A stretch of DNA of 64,000 nt from Clostridia bacterium (GTDB lineage: Bacteria; Bacillota; Clostridia; Christensenellales; Aristaeellaceae). The stretch is taken from the NCBI GenBank assembly GCA_900769075.1, contig CAAGFE010000111.1:8033-72032 (forward strand), given 5' to 3'. Position numbers and translations under genes: made by a program. The notes below the pieces were generated by a model. That model was not told the origin of the DNA. It saw only the letters and a list, made by a program, of their open reading frames with translations, and ran no database searches. Positions 17,002 through 26,300 of the stretch are shown here, piece by piece. Position 1 is the stretch's first letter, and every line of letters begins with the position of its first letter.

Positions 17002-19299
17002 ATGAAGCTTCTGCTGCTTCTGCTGGCGCTGATGCTGCCCCTGTGTGCATTGGCAGACGATTATGTGAATCCCATGACGGTGGAGGGGCAGTATCCGCCC
17101 TTCCCCGGTGCGACGGATGATTACGGCATTGGCGATCCCTTCGTCCTGCGCTGGAATGGCATGTACTACCTGTATCCCTCCACCTGCGAGGAACGGGTGA
17201 AGGTCTTTACCTCCCGCGATCTGGTTCACTGGACGGACGCAGGCTACTGCACCCAGGGCCGCGATGTGGACTTCGCCTACGCGCCGGAGGTCATCTACTG
17301 GCGCGGCAGCTTCTACATGATCACATCGCCCAATGGGCGCGGACATTACATCCTCAGGAGCGATTCTCCCCTCGGCCCCTTTGAGCTGGTGACCGGGAAC
17401 TTCGGCCACGCCATTGACGGCTCCTTCTTCAAGACGGACGACGGCAAGCTGATGATGCTCTTCCCGGACAACTGGATCATCAAGTCCGCCATGCTCGACG
17501 AGGATACCCTGCTGCCCTCCAAGCTGGCCTCCAGCACCGGCGCGACCCTCAGGCACTGGACGGAGGGCCCGGGGCTGTTCCGGCGGGGAGATTGGTATTA
17601 CCTGACCTTCACCGGCAATCATGTCTGTTCCACCGGCTACCAGGTGAGCTTCGCCTCGCGCAAGGGCGGCCCGCGCGGCAGCTTCGCCCAGCGCGAGGAC
17701 GCGACGCTGCTGATTCACAGCGTTTTCAAGGATGAATTCAAGGGCCTGGGGCATTCCTCCAACGTGGTCGGCCCCGACCTGGACAGCATGTACATCGCCT
17801 ATCATTCCCTGGTGAGCCTGGGCGGGCCGGCCCGGCTGTACAACCTGGATCGCCTGTTCACCAACAATGGTCTGCTCTATACCTCCGGCCCCAGCCATTC
17901 GCCCATGCCCGTGCCTGACATGCCGGACGTCTGGGGGGATGCGGGCGGAGCGCTCCACGGCTTCAGCGAGCAGGCGAACGGCTGGTTTGCGGAAATCCCC
18001 GAAACGCCCATTTTCACCCAGGAATGGAACTTCACCCTGCATGGGCAGGAAGCCTCCCTGCTCATCGGCCAGCAGAACGGCAGGGATGCTGCGGTCCTCG
18101 TGAATCAGGACAGCCTCCGCGTGGCGCTGGTCACCGGGGATGTCGACGTGCTGGCCAAGGCGTCGCTGCCGGACATTGGCCCGGCGGACTGTCTCCACAC
18201 CCTGCGTGTGGAGGTCACCCCGGAGATTGCCTACTTCTACATCGATGACATGCGCGTGCTGACCATGAAGAAGCCCGGCATCACCGCCTCCCGCATCGGC
18301 GCGGTCGCCTCCGGCGGCGTGACCTACGGCTTCATGGCCTGCACGGCGCAGGCGCTGGGCTCCTCCGACAACACGGCCCTGAAGCGCCTGCCCGGCGGAT
18401 TCAGCGCGCGCCACGCCCTCAACGCTGCTGACCTGACGCTCAAGGATTTCGGCACGCAGGAGGAACTGGCGGCGCTGTTGGGCGAGGCGGATTACAATGT
18501 GCGCATCGCCCAGGCAGGCGAATACTGCTTTGACCTGATGGTGAAGAAGGCTGACCAGGGCAAGCGCATCTCCATCGCGCTGGACGGCGAAGTGCTGTGG
18601 ACGGGCGTTGTTCCGCCATATACCGGTCGGGACAAGAGCTTCACCTTCACCACGGACGCGGTGACCCTTCCCGAGGGGGATCATACCCTGACGGTGTCCG
18701 CGGAGCAGGTGCTCCTCAATCGCATCAGCGCCTTTGCCCATACGCCTGTGGAGCCGATGGCCTTCGACTTCACCGCAAAGGCCCAGCGGGAGCACTTCAT
18801 CACCTACGGCAATTTCATGCAGCGGCCCGCCGCCGGCAACCTGCACATCCCCAGCGGGAAAAAAGGGTTTGCACTCTTCGGGCAAGAGGGGTATACTGAT
18901 TACGCTTTGGATGTAACCTTTTCCATCCCGCGCGGCGGCAGCGGCGCCTGCGGGATTCTGCTGCGGGCAACGGATGTATCCTACTATGACGCCCAGGTGG
19001 ATGACAGCTACTTCGGCTACAGCATCATGCTGTCCGAGAAGGGCGTGACACTGCGGCGATCCCGTTACGGCCAGGTGGGTGCCAGCCCCTTTGAGGCGGT
19101 CAAAGCCTGGGAAACGTCGGAAACAGGCTCGCTGCATATTGAGGTGCGGGGCAGCCGTGTGGCGATTTTCCTCCCCGGCGAAGAGGAGCCGCTGCTGACC
19201 ATGGATGACGCCAAGCCCTTCACCCATGGGATGTGGGGATTCTTCTCCAAGGGCAGGGAGCTGACGGTGCTGGAATGCGCCGTTTCACCGCTGGAATAG
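17002..19299 (+). CDS. Secreted GH43 glycoside hydrolase, tandem paralogue
   Basis: A 765-residue GH43 protein. ATG at 17002 is preferred over an upstream in-frame ATG because GGAGGAAGGAG lies immediately before it and the signal peptide (1-18) then starts cleanly. Catalytic residues appear as D45 (GIGDPF), D139 (AIDGSFF) and E188 (HWTEGP). The domain order matches the previous gene, including the LPEGDHTLTV strand in the middle beta-sandwich and a C-terminal lectin-like domain ending near KPFTHGMWGFFSKGRELTV. Probably an arabinofuranosidase or xylosidase acting outside the cell. It is the last gene of operon A; the regulator follows after 37 bases. Confidence 0.88.
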   Translation: MKLLLLLLALMLPLCALADDYVNPMTVEGQYPPFPGATDDYGIGDPFVLRWNGMYYLYPSTCEERVKVFTSRDLVHWTDAGYCTQGRDVDFAYAPEVIYWRGSFYMITSPNGRGHYILRSDSPLGPFELVTGNFGHAIDGSFFKTDDGKLMMLFPDNWIIKSAMLDEDTLLPSKLASSTGATLRHWTEGPGLFRRGDWYYLTFTGNHVCSTGYQVSFASRKGGPRGSFAQREDATLLIHSVFKDEFKGLGHSSNVVGPDLDSMYIAYHSLVSLGGPARLYNLDRLFTNNGLLYTSGPSHSPMPVPDMPDVWGDAGGALHGFSEQANGWFAEIPETPIFTQEWNFTLHGQEASLLIGQQNGRDAAVLVNQDSLRVALVTGDVDVLAKASLPDIGPADCLHTLRVEVTPEIAYFYIDDMRVLTMKKPGITASRIGAVASGGVTYGFMACTAQALGSSDNTALKRLPGGFSARHALNAADLTLKDFGTQEELAALLGEADYNVRIAQAGEYCFDLMVKKADQGKRISIALDGEVLWTGVVPPYTGRDKSFTFTTDAVTLPEGDHTLTVSAEQVLLNRISAFAHTPVEPMAFDFTAKAQREHFITYGNFMQRPAAGNLHIPSGKKGFALFGQEGYTDYALDVTFSIPRGGSGACGILLRATDVSYYDAQVDDSYFGYSIMLSEKGVTLRRSRYGQVGASPFEAVKAWETSETGSLHIEVRGSRVAIFLPGEEEPLLTMDDAKPFTHGMWGFFSKGRELTVLECAVSPLE

Positions 19300-19336
19300 G
19301 CCACCCGGAAAAACGTTGACGAATGGAGTGCAGCAG

Positions 19337-20281
19337 TTGAAGAACATGGATCTGAACCTGTCCGATCCCGGCAGGCTGCAAAAGGTTGCCCATGCGCTGT
19401 CCAATGAATTGCGTCTCAAAATCCTGTCCCTGCTGGACGAATGCAGCATGAACGTGCTGGAGCTCAGCCAGCGGCTGGGCGAGCCCATCTCGACCGTGTC
19501 CAGCAGCATTGTGGTGCTGGAGGCGGCGGATCTCATCCGCACGGAGCGCCAGAGCGGCGTGCGCGGCGTATCCAAGCTGTGCAGCCGCAAGAAGGACAAC
19601 ATCACCATCCACCTGGCGAATACCGCCAAGCGGGAATTGGAGAGCTTCTTCTACAATATGCCCATCGGTGCCTATTCGGATTTTGACGTGACCCCGACCT
19701 GCGGGCTGCTCAGCCACGAGAGCAATCTGGGTGAAAACGATAACCCGGCCTCCTTCTATGACCCGGCGCGCTTTATGGCGCAGCTGCTGTGGTTTCAGCA
19801 GGGCTATGTGGAGTATCGCTTTTCCTCCCAGGCGCTCATGGAATATGAAGCCAAATGCCTGGCCATCTCCTTTGAGGCCTGCTCCGAGGCGCCCAACTAC
19901 CGCAAGGATTGGCCCAGCGACATCACCGTCAGCATCAACGGCGTGGAGCTGGGTACCTGGTGCTGCCCAGGGGATTTCGGCGGCAGGCAGGGGCGCTACA
20001 CGCCGGAATGGTGGCTGCCATCCTCCACGCAGTACGGCCTGCTGAAGCGCTGGAAGGTCACGCCCGAGGGCTGCTACCTGGACGATGTGCGCATCTCCGA
20101 TGTCACGCTGGCCCAGCTGCGCCTGACGGACAAGCCCTACATCGCGGTGCGGATCGCGGTCAAGCCCGATGCGGCGCATCAGGGCGGCATCAACCTCTTT
20201 GGGGAAAAATTCGGCGATCATCACCAAGCGATTGTGATGCGCCTGGATTGTACAGCAAAACAAACGATTTCGGACACATGA
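19337..20281 (+). CDS. ArsR-type transcriptional regulator with large C-terminal domain
   Basis: About 314 residues. The start is uncertain: TTG at 19337 has AATGGAG 8 bases upstream, while TTG 19316 and ATG 19346 are alternatives. Residues about 5-80 form a winged helix of ArsR type (ALSNELRLKILSLLDE ... LSQRLGEPISTVSSSIVVLEAADLI). No metal-binding CxC motif is visible, so it is not an arsenic sensor of the classic kind. The remaining roughly 220 residues look beta-rich with many aromatic residues (VSINGVELGTWCC, YTPEWWLPSS) and could bind a sugar. Its position between operon A and the GH2/GH43 genes suggests it controls these arabinan/xylan genes. Confidence 0.8.
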   Translation: MKNMDLNLSDPGRLQKVAHALSNELRLKILSLLDECSMNVLELSQRLGEPISTVSSSIVVLEAADLIRTERQSGVRGVSKLCSRKKDNITIHLANTAKRELESFFYNMPIGAYSDFDVTPTCGLLSHESNLGENDNPASFYDPARFMAQLLWFQQGYVEYRFSSQALMEYEAKCLAISFEACSEAPNYRKDWPSDITVSINGVELGTWCCPGDFGGRQGRYTPEWWLPSSTQYGLLKRWKVTPEGCYLDDVRISDVTLAQLRLTDKPYIAVRIAVKPDAAHQGGINLFGEKFGDHHQAIVMRLDCTAKQTISDT

Positions 20282-20296
20282 GAGGAGTACAGGAGC

Positions 20297-22051
20297 ATGA
20301 ACGAAGCCCTGCGCATGGAATATCCCCGCCCCGACCGGGTTCGCGGAACCTGGTGTACCTTGAACGGCCAGTGGGGGTTTGCCTTCGACCCTGAAAAGGT
20401 CGGCAAAAAGGAAAAGTGGTACCGCAAGCTGCCTGCCACCCACACGATTGAGGTGCCCTTCTGCTACCAGAGCAAGCTGAGCGGCATCAACAGCCAGGAG
20501 CATTGCGACGTGGTGTGGTACGCCCGGAAGATCACCGTCCCGGCAGATATGACCGCCCGCCGCCTGCTCCACTTCGGCGCGGTGGATTACATCGCTGACG
20601 TCTGGCTGGACGGCCAGTATCTGGGTGGGCACGAGGGCGGTTACACCCCCTTCACCTTTGATGTGACCGATCTGACCGAGGCCGGCGGCGAGTACACGCT
20701 GACCGTCCGCGCGGAGGATCGGCTGGACTTCGATCAGCCCCGCGGCAAGCAGTCCTTCCGGCCCGAGCCCTTCGAGTGCTGGTATACGCCCGTCACCGGT
20801 ATCTGGCAGAGCGTCTGGCTGGAAGGCGTGGGCGAGTTCTATCCCGTGGACTTCCGCCTCACCCCCTGCCTGGAGCGCGCCAGCGTGAAGGTGGAGGTGT
20901 ACCTCAACGAGCTGCCCAAGGACGGCGCGATCCGGCTGACTGCCTCCTACCAGGGCGACGTGGTGGCTGTGAGCGACGTGAAGGTGCTCTCTGACCGCTG
21001 CGTGCAGACGGAGCTCTTCCTGCGCCACAATGAGCGGCTGGAGGGCATCCACATGTGGTGGCCCCATGATCCCCGCCTGTACGATCTGACCCTCGAGACC
21101 CTCGTGAACGGCGAGGTGCAGGATCGGGTGGACACCTACTTCGGCATGCGGAAGGTCGAGGCGGTGAATGGCAAGATCCTGCTGAACAACCATGTGCTGT
21201 ACCAGAAGCTGATCCTGGATCAGGGCTACTGGCCCGACGGGCTGCTGACCGCCCCCAGCGACGATGCGCTGCGCAGGGATGTCGAGCTGACGAAGGCCAT
21301 GGGCTACAACGGTGCCCGAAAGCATCAAAAGTTTGAAGATCCCCGCTATCTGTACTGGGCCGATAAGCTGGGCCTGCTGGTCTGGGGCGAGCTGCCCAGC
21401 GCCTACTGGCTGCGTGACAGCGAGAAGCGCAACATGATGCGTGACCTCTCCGAGGCCATCAAGCGCGACTACAACCATCCCTGCCTGATCGCCTGGGTGC
21501 CGATCAATGAGAGCTGGGGCGTGCCCTACATCCAGACCCAGGTGGAGGCCCAGGAGCTGTCCGACGCCCTTTATCACATGACCCACAGCCTGGACGGCAC
21601 CCGTATCGTCTCCGGCAACGACGGCTGGGAGCAAGCTTCCACCGATCTGCTGACTGTGCATGACTACACCGCCTGGCCGGAGCAGCTCAGCCCTGAATAC
21701 GGCAGCGTGGATACCATCTGTGACGGCAATCCCGGCTCCGGACGCATCGTGACGGCATGCGGCTATGACCATCGCGGCAAACCCATGCTGATCACCGAGT
21801 ACGGCGGCATTGCCATGGCGAAGGACTCCGAGGGCGGCAACTGGGGCTATAACGGCGCGGCGAAGGACGAGGCAGCCTTCCTCCAGCGCTTCGAGGCCAT
21901 CACCCAGGCCTTCAAGCATATGCCCGGCTTCGTGGGCTACTGCTACACCCAGCTGACGGACGTGTTCCAGGAGGTCAACGGATTGCTGGATATGGATCGC
22001 AACCCCAAGGCGAGCATCGACGAGATCCGCCGTATCAACAGCCAGCGTTAA
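20297..22051 (+). CDS. Glycoside hydrolase family 2
   Basis: A 584-residue cytosolic enzyme (no signal peptide); ATG at 20297 follows AGAGGAG. It shows the GH2 order: N-terminal jelly roll (about 1-170, with WLDGQYLGGHEGGYTPFTFD), an immunoglobulin-like domain (175-270) and a TIM barrel (275-584). The acid/base is E405 (PINESWG) and the nucleophile E501 (ITEYGG). It lacks the extra C-terminal domains of large beta-galactosidases. It starts 15 bases after the regulator, so the two are co-transcribed. Possible activities include beta-galactosidase, beta-glucuronidase or an arabinopyranosidase; context favours side-chain sugars of hemicellulose. Confidence 0.9.
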   Translation: MNEALRMEYPRPDRVRGTWCTLNGQWGFAFDPEKVGKKEKWYRKLPATHTIEVPFCYQSKLSGINSQEHCDVVWYARKITVPADMTARRLLHFGAVDYIADVWLDGQYLGGHEGGYTPFTFDVTDLTEAGGEYTLTVRAEDRLDFDQPRGKQSFRPEPFECWYTPVTGIWQSVWLEGVGEFYPVDFRLTPCLERASVKVEVYLNELPKDGAIRLTASYQGDVVAVSDVKVLSDRCVQTELFLRHNERLEGIHMWWPHDPRLYDLTLETLVNGEVQDRVDTYFGMRKVEAVNGKILLNNHVLYQKLILDQGYWPDGLLTAPSDDALRRDVELTKAMGYNGARKHQKFEDPRYLYWADKLGLLVWGELPSAYWLRDSEKRNMMRDLSEAIKRDYNHPCLIAWVPINESWGVPYIQTQVEAQELSDALYHMTHSLDGTRIVSGNDGWEQASTDLLTVHDYTAWPEQLSPEYGSVDTICDGNPGSGRIVTACGYDHRGKPMLITEYGGIAMAKDSEGGNWGYNGAAKDEAAFLQRFEAITQAFKHMPGFVGYCYTQLTDVFQEVNGLLDMDRNPKASIDEIRRINSQR

Positions 22052-22064
22052 GTGAATCTTTCCA

Positions 22065-22108
22065 GCGCGAACAGCCTGCAGCATTAGAGGTCTGTTCGCG
22101 CATTTTTT
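22065..22108 (+). terminator. Strong intrinsic terminator directly upstream of the cytosolic GH43 gene
   Basis: GCGCGAACAG at 22065-22074 pairs perfectly with CTGTTCGCGC at 22092-22101, followed by six T at 22103-22108. The next start codon is only 15 bases beyond the T-tract, so it may act as an attenuator for that gene. Confidence 0.85.
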
Positions 22109-22122
22109 ACGGAGGTATGTGT

Positions 22123-24303
22123 ATGAGTATTCAGACGGTGCGGAATCCATATGCGCTGACCGATTTGTGGGATGGCCGGGAAATCGGCGATCCCTTCCTG
22201 ATGCGCCACGACGGACGTTTCTACCTCTACTGCTCCAGCCACAGCCTGGAGCCGGGGATCAAATGCTGGGTCAGCGATGATATGATCCACTTTGATTATC
22301 AGGGCTTTGTCTGCGTGGATGCGCGCACCATCGGCGCCTATGCGCCGGAGGTGATGTACAATGCGGGGAAATTCTGGATGGTCACCTCCCCCCGCGGCAG
22401 CGGGCATTATCTGCTTCGTTCCGACAGTCCCCTGGGGCCCTTTGAGGTGGTCAGCGATAACCTGGGCGTGGGCATTGACGGCAGCCTCTTTGTGGATGAC
22501 GATGGGCGCAGCTGGTTCTACCGGGCCAGCCATCAGGGCATCCGCGTGCATGAGATGCCCTCCCCCGATGAGATTGACGTGCGCTCCAGGCCCATCGAAG
22601 CCAGCTGGCTGGGCCACTGGACAGAGGGCCCCCAGGTCATCAAGCGGGACGGACGCTATTTCCTGACCGACACGGGCAACCATGTCTGCTGCCGGGGATA
22701 CCATGTGAACTACACCGTGTCCCATGAGGGCGCGGACCGGGGCTACCGGCGGCTCCGTGACGATGTGCTCCTCCTGGAAACGCGGGATGAATACCATGCC
22801 CTGGGGCATTCCTCCACCTGCGTCGGCCCGGATATGGATACCCTGTACATCGTTTATCACAAGAACATCATCGGCGAATACAACAATCCGCTCCACCGAT
22901 CGCTGTGTATGGACAGGCTGTTCTTCAACGGCGATCGCATGTATACCAATGCCACCTGGTGGCATCAGCCCGCGCCGCGCCAGCCGCTGTGCGTCAGCCG
23001 GGACGGCGAAGGCCTGACGGACGGTCTGCTCCCTGCGATCGCGCCGGATACCTACACGGCGGAAATCAATGTGTGCCTGACGGAGGCGGAAGGCAGCGTG
23101 CGTTTCTCCGGTGAAACGCTGGTCATCCGCAGGGACCGCCGCTGGACGCTCTCCACCGGCGAGAGCGGCACGTTCCCGCCCAATGTGGCGACGGATGCGC
23201 TCATCACCATCAAGGTCAGCCTGCACAAGGGGATGCTGGTGCTGTGCGTCAACGGCATGGAGTTCCTGCGCAGGCAAACCGGCCTTGGCGGCGGGAGGAT
23301 CGGTGTGGGAAGGGGCTGCGCACCGTCCTTCATCGGCTTCTCGGAGGTGGCCCAGGGCAGCGAGGATCACCGCGCGCCCAAATCCGTCCCCGGTGCCTTC
23401 GATGCGGTGCACTTGAGCCGGTGCGCTGAAACCGCGGAGGGCGAAACCGGATGCAAGGCCCTGGTGCTGCGGCCCGGACAGACGGCTGCTTACGCGCTGA
23501 ACGTGTGGAAAACCCGCCGCTATCACCTTGGCATGACCACGAAAGCCGGGGATGCTCCCGTCACGCTGATCGTGAACGGTCAGCCCATGACCGCCCAGCC
23601 CACCGGTGCCGGGACAGAGGATGGCATGGAGAAGCTGTATTTCGGCACCATCGAGCTGGCAGCCGGGATGCAGACCCTGACCATCGGGGCGGAGCATGCC
23701 ATCCTGATCGACCGCATCTTCCTCACCGAGGCGGACGAATTTACGCCCGCCGTCATCATCGACAAGGGCGAGGACGTCACCGGGGGCGCGCTGCATGTGA
23801 TCGGCCACAAGCAGCAGGCCAGCATGCACCGCAAGTTCTGCGGCTACACGGCGGCTGAAGGCTACGGGGAAGCATGGTTCGGCGGGAAGGGCTGGAATGG
23901 CGACAACTGGCGGGACTGTGCGCTGCACATGGTCATCAACTGCAAGCCCTGCGCGCCGGAAGCCCGTATCAGCGCGTATATCCGTTCCAGCCGGGAAACA
24001 TGGCATCCCGATCAGGTGGCGGCGTCCCGTTTTGCCTATGCGGTGCATATCACCGAGAACAGCATCCGCCTGTGCAAGCAGGCATACGGCGAAACCGTGC
24101 TGGCTGAATCCCCCCTCACGATGCCCTGGGGCAGCCGGATGAAGCTGACGCTGCGGGCCCAGGGGAGCCGCATCACCGTGGAGGGCGACAACGGCATCCT
24201 GCTGGCATATGTGGATCCCATGCCGCTGATCGCCGGCCGCGTGGGGATCAGCGCCCACACGGACGGCCTGGGCTTTGAGTCGCTGTACGTCAGCGAGGAA
24301 TGA
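22123..24303 (+). CDS. Cytosolic GH43 glycoside hydrolase with C-terminal beta domains
   Basis: A 726-residue enzyme. ATG at 22123 is chosen because GGAGG ends 7 bases before it; an ATG at 22117 is too close. There is no signal peptide, unlike the two GH43 paralogues upstream. Catalytic residues appear as D23 (IGDPF), D119 (GIDGSLF) and E168 (HWTEGP). The C-terminal 430 residues have the same three-part beta architecture, including LAAGMQTLTIG. It probably hydrolyses imported arabino- or xylo-oligosaccharides. No promoter fits between the terminator and the start, so expression probably depends on read-through from the GH2 gene. Confidence 0.87.
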   Translation: MSIQTVRNPYALTDLWDGREIGDPFLMRHDGRFYLYCSSHSLEPGIKCWVSDDMIHFDYQGFVCVDARTIGAYAPEVMYNAGKFWMVTSPRGSGHYLLRSDSPLGPFEVVSDNLGVGIDGSLFVDDDGRSWFYRASHQGIRVHEMPSPDEIDVRSRPIEASWLGHWTEGPQVIKRDGRYFLTDTGNHVCCRGYHVNYTVSHEGADRGYRRLRDDVLLLETRDEYHALGHSSTCVGPDMDTLYIVYHKNIIGEYNNPLHRSLCMDRLFFNGDRMYTNATWWHQPAPRQPLCVSRDGEGLTDGLLPAIAPDTYTAEINVCLTEAEGSVRFSGETLVIRRDRRWTLSTGESGTFPPNVATDALITIKVSLHKGMLVLCVNGMEFLRRQTGLGGGRIGVGRGCAPSFIGFSEVAQGSEDHRAPKSVPGAFDAVHLSRCAETAEGETGCKALVLRPGQTAAYALNVWKTRRYHLGMTTKAGDAPVTLIVNGQPMTAQPTGAGTEDGMEKLYFGTIELAAGMQTLTIGAEHAILIDRIFLTEADEFTPAVIIDKGEDVTGGALHVIGHKQQASMHRKFCGYTAAEGYGEAWFGGKGWNGDNWRDCALHMVINCKPCAPEARISAYIRSSRETWHPDQVAASRFAYAVHITENSIRLCKQAYGETVLAESPLTMPWGSRMKLTLRAQGSRITVEGDNGILLAYVDPMPLIAGRVGISAHTDGLGFESLYVSEE

Positions 24304-24368
24304 GCGGAAACGGCTGAGCCCCTTCTTCCCGGGAGCGGCTTGGGCCGCTGCGAAACCGAACAGAAAAG

Positions 24369-24415
24369 GGCCGGTGCTTTGCGGTTGATTCAAAGCACCG
24401 GCCTTCTTCTGTTTT
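24369..24415. terminator. Bidirectional intrinsic terminator between convergent genes
   Basis: A perfect 13-bp stem, 24369-24381 with 24391-24403, with T-rich sequence on its right (TTCTTCTGTTTT) and CCCTTTT on the reverse strand. It lies between the GH43 gene (+) and the SIMPL gene (-) and can serve both. Confidence 0.85.
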
Positions 24416-24462
24416 GTGAATGAAACCTTGGCATCCCTGCCAGGCCATGGTTCGTTTGTCCG

Positions 24463-25170
24463 TTATTTCAGCTCGAACACGATGGTCACGCTGGCGCTGA
24501 CGGAGGTGTCGTCCGGGATGATGCTGTTGCCCACGGCGTCCGCGCTCAGCTTGGAGGCGTAGGTGCGGGTGCTGACGCTCCAGGACGCGGTGCTCTCGCT
24601 GATGGACACGATGCCGCCCAGCTGGAGGCCGGCTGCATCCGCCAGGAGCCTGGCGCGGCGCATCGCATCCTCCACGGCATAGCCGGTGGCTTCATCCTGG
24701 GCTGCGTCCGCGTTGGTGGACAGGAAGCGGATGTTGTAGATGTTGTTGGCGCCGGCGTCGGTGGCCTTGTCCAGGGTCGCGCCGATGTGCTCCATGTCGC
24801 GGATGATGACCGTCAGCTGATTGGTCACGTTGTAGCCCGTCAGCTTCTGCCCGCCAAGGGAGGAATAGTCGTACTGCGCATTGACGGAATAGCTGCTGGT
24901 GGCGATGTCCTCCTCCGCGATCCCGACGGCCTTCAGCGCCTCAATCACGGCATTGATGCTGACGGTGTTCTGCCGGGAGGCGGCCTCCACGGTCTTGTCG
25001 GTGGTGGAAACGCCGATGCTGATGCAGGCATAATCCGCCTTGAGGGTCACGGTGGCGCTGCCGGTCACGGAGATGGTCGCACCCTCCGCCACGGAAGCAG
25101 GCTCCTCCGCCAGGGCGAAGCAGGGCAGGAACAGCGCCAGGATCAAACACAGCGCGAGACATTTTTTCAT
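24463..25170 (-). CDS. Secreted SIMPL-domain (DUF541) protein
   Basis: A 235-residue protein with a signal peptide (about 1-22) and a SIMPL domain across most of the mature part (ISVTGSATVTLKADYACISIGV at the start, VTIVFELK at the end). The family is present in many periplasmic or surface proteins; its biochemical role is not settled. The start overlaps the stop of the DUF4349 gene (ATGA) and is preceded by GGAGGAATTC, so both are translated together downstream of an ECF sigma factor. It may respond to or relieve envelope stress; that is inferred from context. Confidence 0.88.
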   Translation of the reverse strand: MKKCLALCLILALFLPCFALAEEPASVAEGATISVTGSATVTLKADYACISIGVSTTDKTVEAASRQNTVSINAVIEALKAVGIAEEDIATSSYSVNAQYDYSSLGGQKLTGYNVTNQLTVIIRDMEHIGATLDKATDAGANNIYNIRFLSTNADAAQDEATGYAVEDAMRRARLLADAAGLQLGGIVSISESTASWSVSTRTYASKLSADAVGNSIIPDDTSVSASVTIVFELK

Positions 25171-26300
25171 TTAGAATTCCTCCTTTTGATGAGCTTGATG
25201 ATGATGACCACGATCACCACAATCAGGATGAAGGGCAGTGCAGCCACCAGGAACACCGCCATGTCGCCGAGGAAGTTCACCAGGCACTCCCAGCCAACCT
25301 GAATGGCGGATACGACGCGCTCCCCGAAGGAAACGGTGGTTTCGGTCAGCGGAGCGGTCTTTTCCTCCTTCAGCGTGATGCTGACGGTGGAATAGTCCAC
25401 CTTGCGGTCCGTGGCGTTGAGCGAGGACTGCAGGGTGTCAATCTGATACTGGGTGTCGGCAATCTGGTTTTCCAGCGCCAGCAGGTCGGAGAGATCGGCG
25501 GATTCGGTGATCAGCGCCTGCAGGCGATCCATCAGGGCCAGCTGGGTGTTCAGGCGGGTGCGGGTATCCTGGTAGGACGCGGTCACATCCTGGGAAGATT
25601 CGGAGCGGGAGGTGGTGCGGCCCAGGCTTTCCGTTCCGGCGAGATAATCGTCCAGCATGCTCTGGGGGATGCGCAGCGTCAGGTAAGCGGTGCGCAATCC
25701 GGAATAGCTGTTCACGTTTTCGGACAGGGACTCAATCCAGCCGCCCTTCCCTTCGCAGGAGGCCTTCAGGGCGTTCAGGCTGTCCTCGAAGGTCTGGGTG
25801 GTGATGGTCATGCTGGCGGTGCGGATGATCTTCTTCTCCGCGGCTGCGGCCAGGGGATCGCCGGCATCGTCCTCAGCCATCCTGCTCCGGGCCGCGGTGC
25901 CCGTCCCCTGGTCAGCGCCGTAGGCTGTAGCCGCATACTCCTCAACGGCGTAGTCTTCCGCCGCGTCCTTCATGTAGTCGTAGAGGCCATCGTTGGCAAC
26001 GGCGGTGCTCATCAGGGAGTAGCCAGCGTCGGATTGGTTGGCGGACTTGCGGGGCAGAGCCGCGTCCAGTCCGTCCCTGGTCAGCAGCGTGCCGCCGACG
26101 ACGAATACCAATGCCGCCGCGACGCTCAGGAAACGGGTGACGCCTCTGCGGGTACGGGTCTTTTCAATGCGGGTTTCTGTCATATCCTCCTCCACCTTCT
26201 GCATCCAGGCGGCGTGAAGCTGCTCCGGCATGGGCGGAACATCCTCGTTCAGCCTGGACAGCGCGTCCCGGAGGACTTCGTTTTCATGGATATCAGGCAT
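25167..26300 (-). CDS. DUF4349 membrane protein, probable anti-sigma factor
   Basis: A 377-residue protein. The N-terminal 50 residues are cytosolic and could bind the sigma factor; no zinc-binding His-Cys pattern is seen. A membrane helix at about 53-73 precedes a low-complexity Ala/Asp/Tyr linker and then the DUF4349 region (about 165-335), with a coiled-coil stretch (NTQLALMDRLQALITESADLSDLLALENQIA). A second helix at about 340-365 ends in KLIKRRNSK. It overlaps the sigma-factor gene by 8 bases. DUF4349 proteins are often encoded beside ECF sigma factors; the anti-sigma role here rests on gene order and topology. Confidence 0.82.
   Translation of the reverse strand: MPDIHENEVLRDALSRLNEDVPPMPEQLHAAWMQKVEEDMTETRIEKTRTRRGVTRFLSVAAALVFVVGGTLLTRDGLDAALPRKSANQSDAGYSLMSTAVANDGLYDYMKDAAEDYAVEEYAATAYGADQGTGTAARSRMAEDDAGDPLAAAAEKKIIRTASMTITTQTFEDSLNALKASCEGKGGWIESLSENVNSYSGLRTAYLTLRIPQSMLDDYLAGTESLGRTTSRSESSQDVTASYQDTRTRLNTQLALMDRLQALITESADLSDLLALENQIADTQYQIDTLQSSLNATDRKVDYSTVSITLKEEKTAPLTETTVSFGERVVSAIQVGWECLVNFLGDMAVFLVAALPFILIVVIVVIIIKLIKRRNSK

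Noticed and set aside
15148..19227. A 1359-codon open frame on the minus strand
   Set aside because: Antisense to the two GH43 genes, low complexity, no recognisable domain.
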